From Ascochyta rabiei (taxonomy: Eukaryota; Ascomycota; Dothideomycetes; Pleosporales; Didymellaceae), in NCBI RefSeq assembly GCF_004011695.2, contig NC_082414.1, positions 1 to 64,000 on the forward strand: DNA of 64,000 nt. Direction: 5' to 3'. Numbering within the stretch: position 1 is the stretch's first letter; every line of letters begins with the position of its first letter. A program made the position numbers and the translations under genes. The notes below the pieces were generated by a model that did not search any database, was not told the DNA's origin, and saw nothing but the letters and a program-made list of their open reading frames with translations. This document shows positions 62,960-64,000 of the stretch, one piece after another.

Positions 62960-64000
62960 AAGGTGATTGATTAATAATTATCTATCTTAATGGCTCATTT
63001 TATGTGTGTGTGCCGCTAGCCCCTAAGTTAACTAAGGTTAACCCTAAACCCCTAACTTCGTTTGGTAAGGTTAGTTATCTGACACACACCCTTAGATTTA
63101 AGGCCCTAATTAAAGCTGGACATGACTGGCTCTTATTGAACCTCTAGGTTAGAGAGCTTTTAGTTAAGTAATTCTATCTAGGTGTTAGCTGGCTTTCTTT
63201 GTTTAGTATGTTTCTCTAGTCCTAGCTGCCTTAGAAAGGTTAACTACTTACTTGCAGGCAGAGCCTTTGTAAGTCTGTTAGCTAACATCTTAGTAGATAG
63301 GACATAGGTTACTATTATAGTACCTTTGTTTACCTCTTAATACAGCTAGTAGTTATAAATATCTATATATCGTAGTTTAGTTTAGAGTTTTAAGACTTCC
63401 TTATTAATTAATTAGATAGTCTAGGTATTATTATATTAAATAGTAACTGTTAATTATAAGAGGTGCATGCTAAGTTCTAACAATAGTTATAAGATAAAGA
63501 TAGCTTCCTTAGCCACCTGTGCTAGGGTAAGTAGCTCTACTTTAGTTGTTAATGTAGTAACTATGTCTTGTTTATTAGCTCTCTAGGTAATAAGTCTTCT
63601 GTATAGTTTAATAGTATATCCTTAAAAGCTCTTCCTATTAAGAGTATTATTAGCAAATAATGCATTACTAGCAACTACTAGGTGCTTGTTGCCTCTAAAG
63701 GTAAGGGACAGGTCTTGTGTTCCTTGTAGGTACAATAGTACTTAATCTGCTGCGTTATAGTGCTGCTGTCTAGGGTTAGTTAGAAACTGTGCCAGCCTAG
63801 ATGTGGCAAAGGCAATGTTAGGCCTAGTAGTAACTGCAGTAAAGAGGAGAGATCTAATCTTTCTCTAGTATTTGTTAATTTCTAATGCTACAGCTTCACC
63901 TTTATTTAGTAGAAGCTTAATACTTAATATTAGTGTGTTGTGTTGTATGTCTGTCTTATCTGCTGGGAGACAATCTTATTAATGTATAACGCCTGTAAGA
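62960..64000 (-). mobile_element. Ty1/copia retrotransposon, 3' part, cut by the window edge
   Basis: Minus-strand translation gives the end of copia pol: SLLFTAVTTRPNIAFATSRL (about 63,810-63,870), YLQGT-type text and VVASNALFANN (about 63,650-63,690), then EVNKGTIIVTYVLSTKML and ANRLTKALPASK (63,235-63,335), the typical RNase H end. A probable 3' LTR starts at 63,084 on minus (TGTCAGATAACTAACC); its far end is not clear. Stops and Asp-to-Asn changes show RIP-like decay. The rest lies beyond 64,000. Confidence 0.75.

Overview
ORGANISM AND SETTING. The window is the left end of a chromosome of a filamentous ascomycete (Pezizomycotina; I cannot name the species). It opens with a (CCCTAA)n telomere. 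It then carries subtelomeric arrays with telomere-linked RecQ-type helicase (TLH) genes, followed by about 30 kb of decayed transposons. Damage throughout is of the kind expected from repeat-induced point mutation (RIP): stops made by transitions in Gln, Arg and Trp codons, catalytic residues lost by C-to-T or G-to-A, and AT-rich TAG-rich transposon relics. I saw no rRNA, tRNA or CRISPR, and no clearly intact housekeeping gene.

REGION 1 (1-33,244), subtelomere. After the telomere come 3.6 kb without one G on the given strand. Three head-to-head gene pairs follow. In each pair a long minus-strand gene (TLH1 5475-10085, TLH2 16582-21405, TLH3 26598-31250) faces a plus-strand partner (P1 10383-12107, P2 21970-23631, P3 31454-33244). 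All three TLH frames run for about 1,540-1,610 codons, and P1 and P3 for about 575-597 codons, with no indel that breaks the frame, only stop codons. Each TLH protein has four parts: an OrsD-type double zinc finger, a central domain that I read as a tyrosine recombinase (Arg, Lys, Arg, His, Tyr recognisable, with His-Tyr spacing of 9 in all copies), a RecQ/SF2 helicase, and a Cys-rich tail. The partner family is not one I recognise; its C-terminus resembles a PCNA-binding motif. Between the pairs lie spacers with GGGCCC-rich modules, interstitial telomere repeats, G-rich minisatellites at the TLH 3' ends, relics of further TLH tails, and a second, internal, almost G-free block (12,427-13,868) that looks like a buried former chromosome end.

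REGION 2 (33,245-64,000), transposon graveyard. It holds a Tad-type LINE split by a Ty3/gypsy element (155-bp LTRs, GAAAC target duplication), a second LINE in opposite orientation with an internal deletion, a hAT transposase relic, and a second Ty3/gypsy element (about 202-bp LTRs, CTTAA target duplication) carrying an antisense, apparently spliced frame. Beyond it are a broken two-exon gene for a small secreted protein, a 20-bp minisatellite of about 30 copies, two related solo LTRs (one carrying a MITE with 30-bp inverted repeats), a Tc1/mariner transposase fragment, and the 3' part of a Ty1/copia element running off the right edge.

HOW IT MAY WORK. My reading (inference) is that each TLH-partner pair is a telomere-borne amplifying unit. 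A DNA-binding recombinase-helicase and a divergently expressed partner are copied from end to end and then silenced by RIP.
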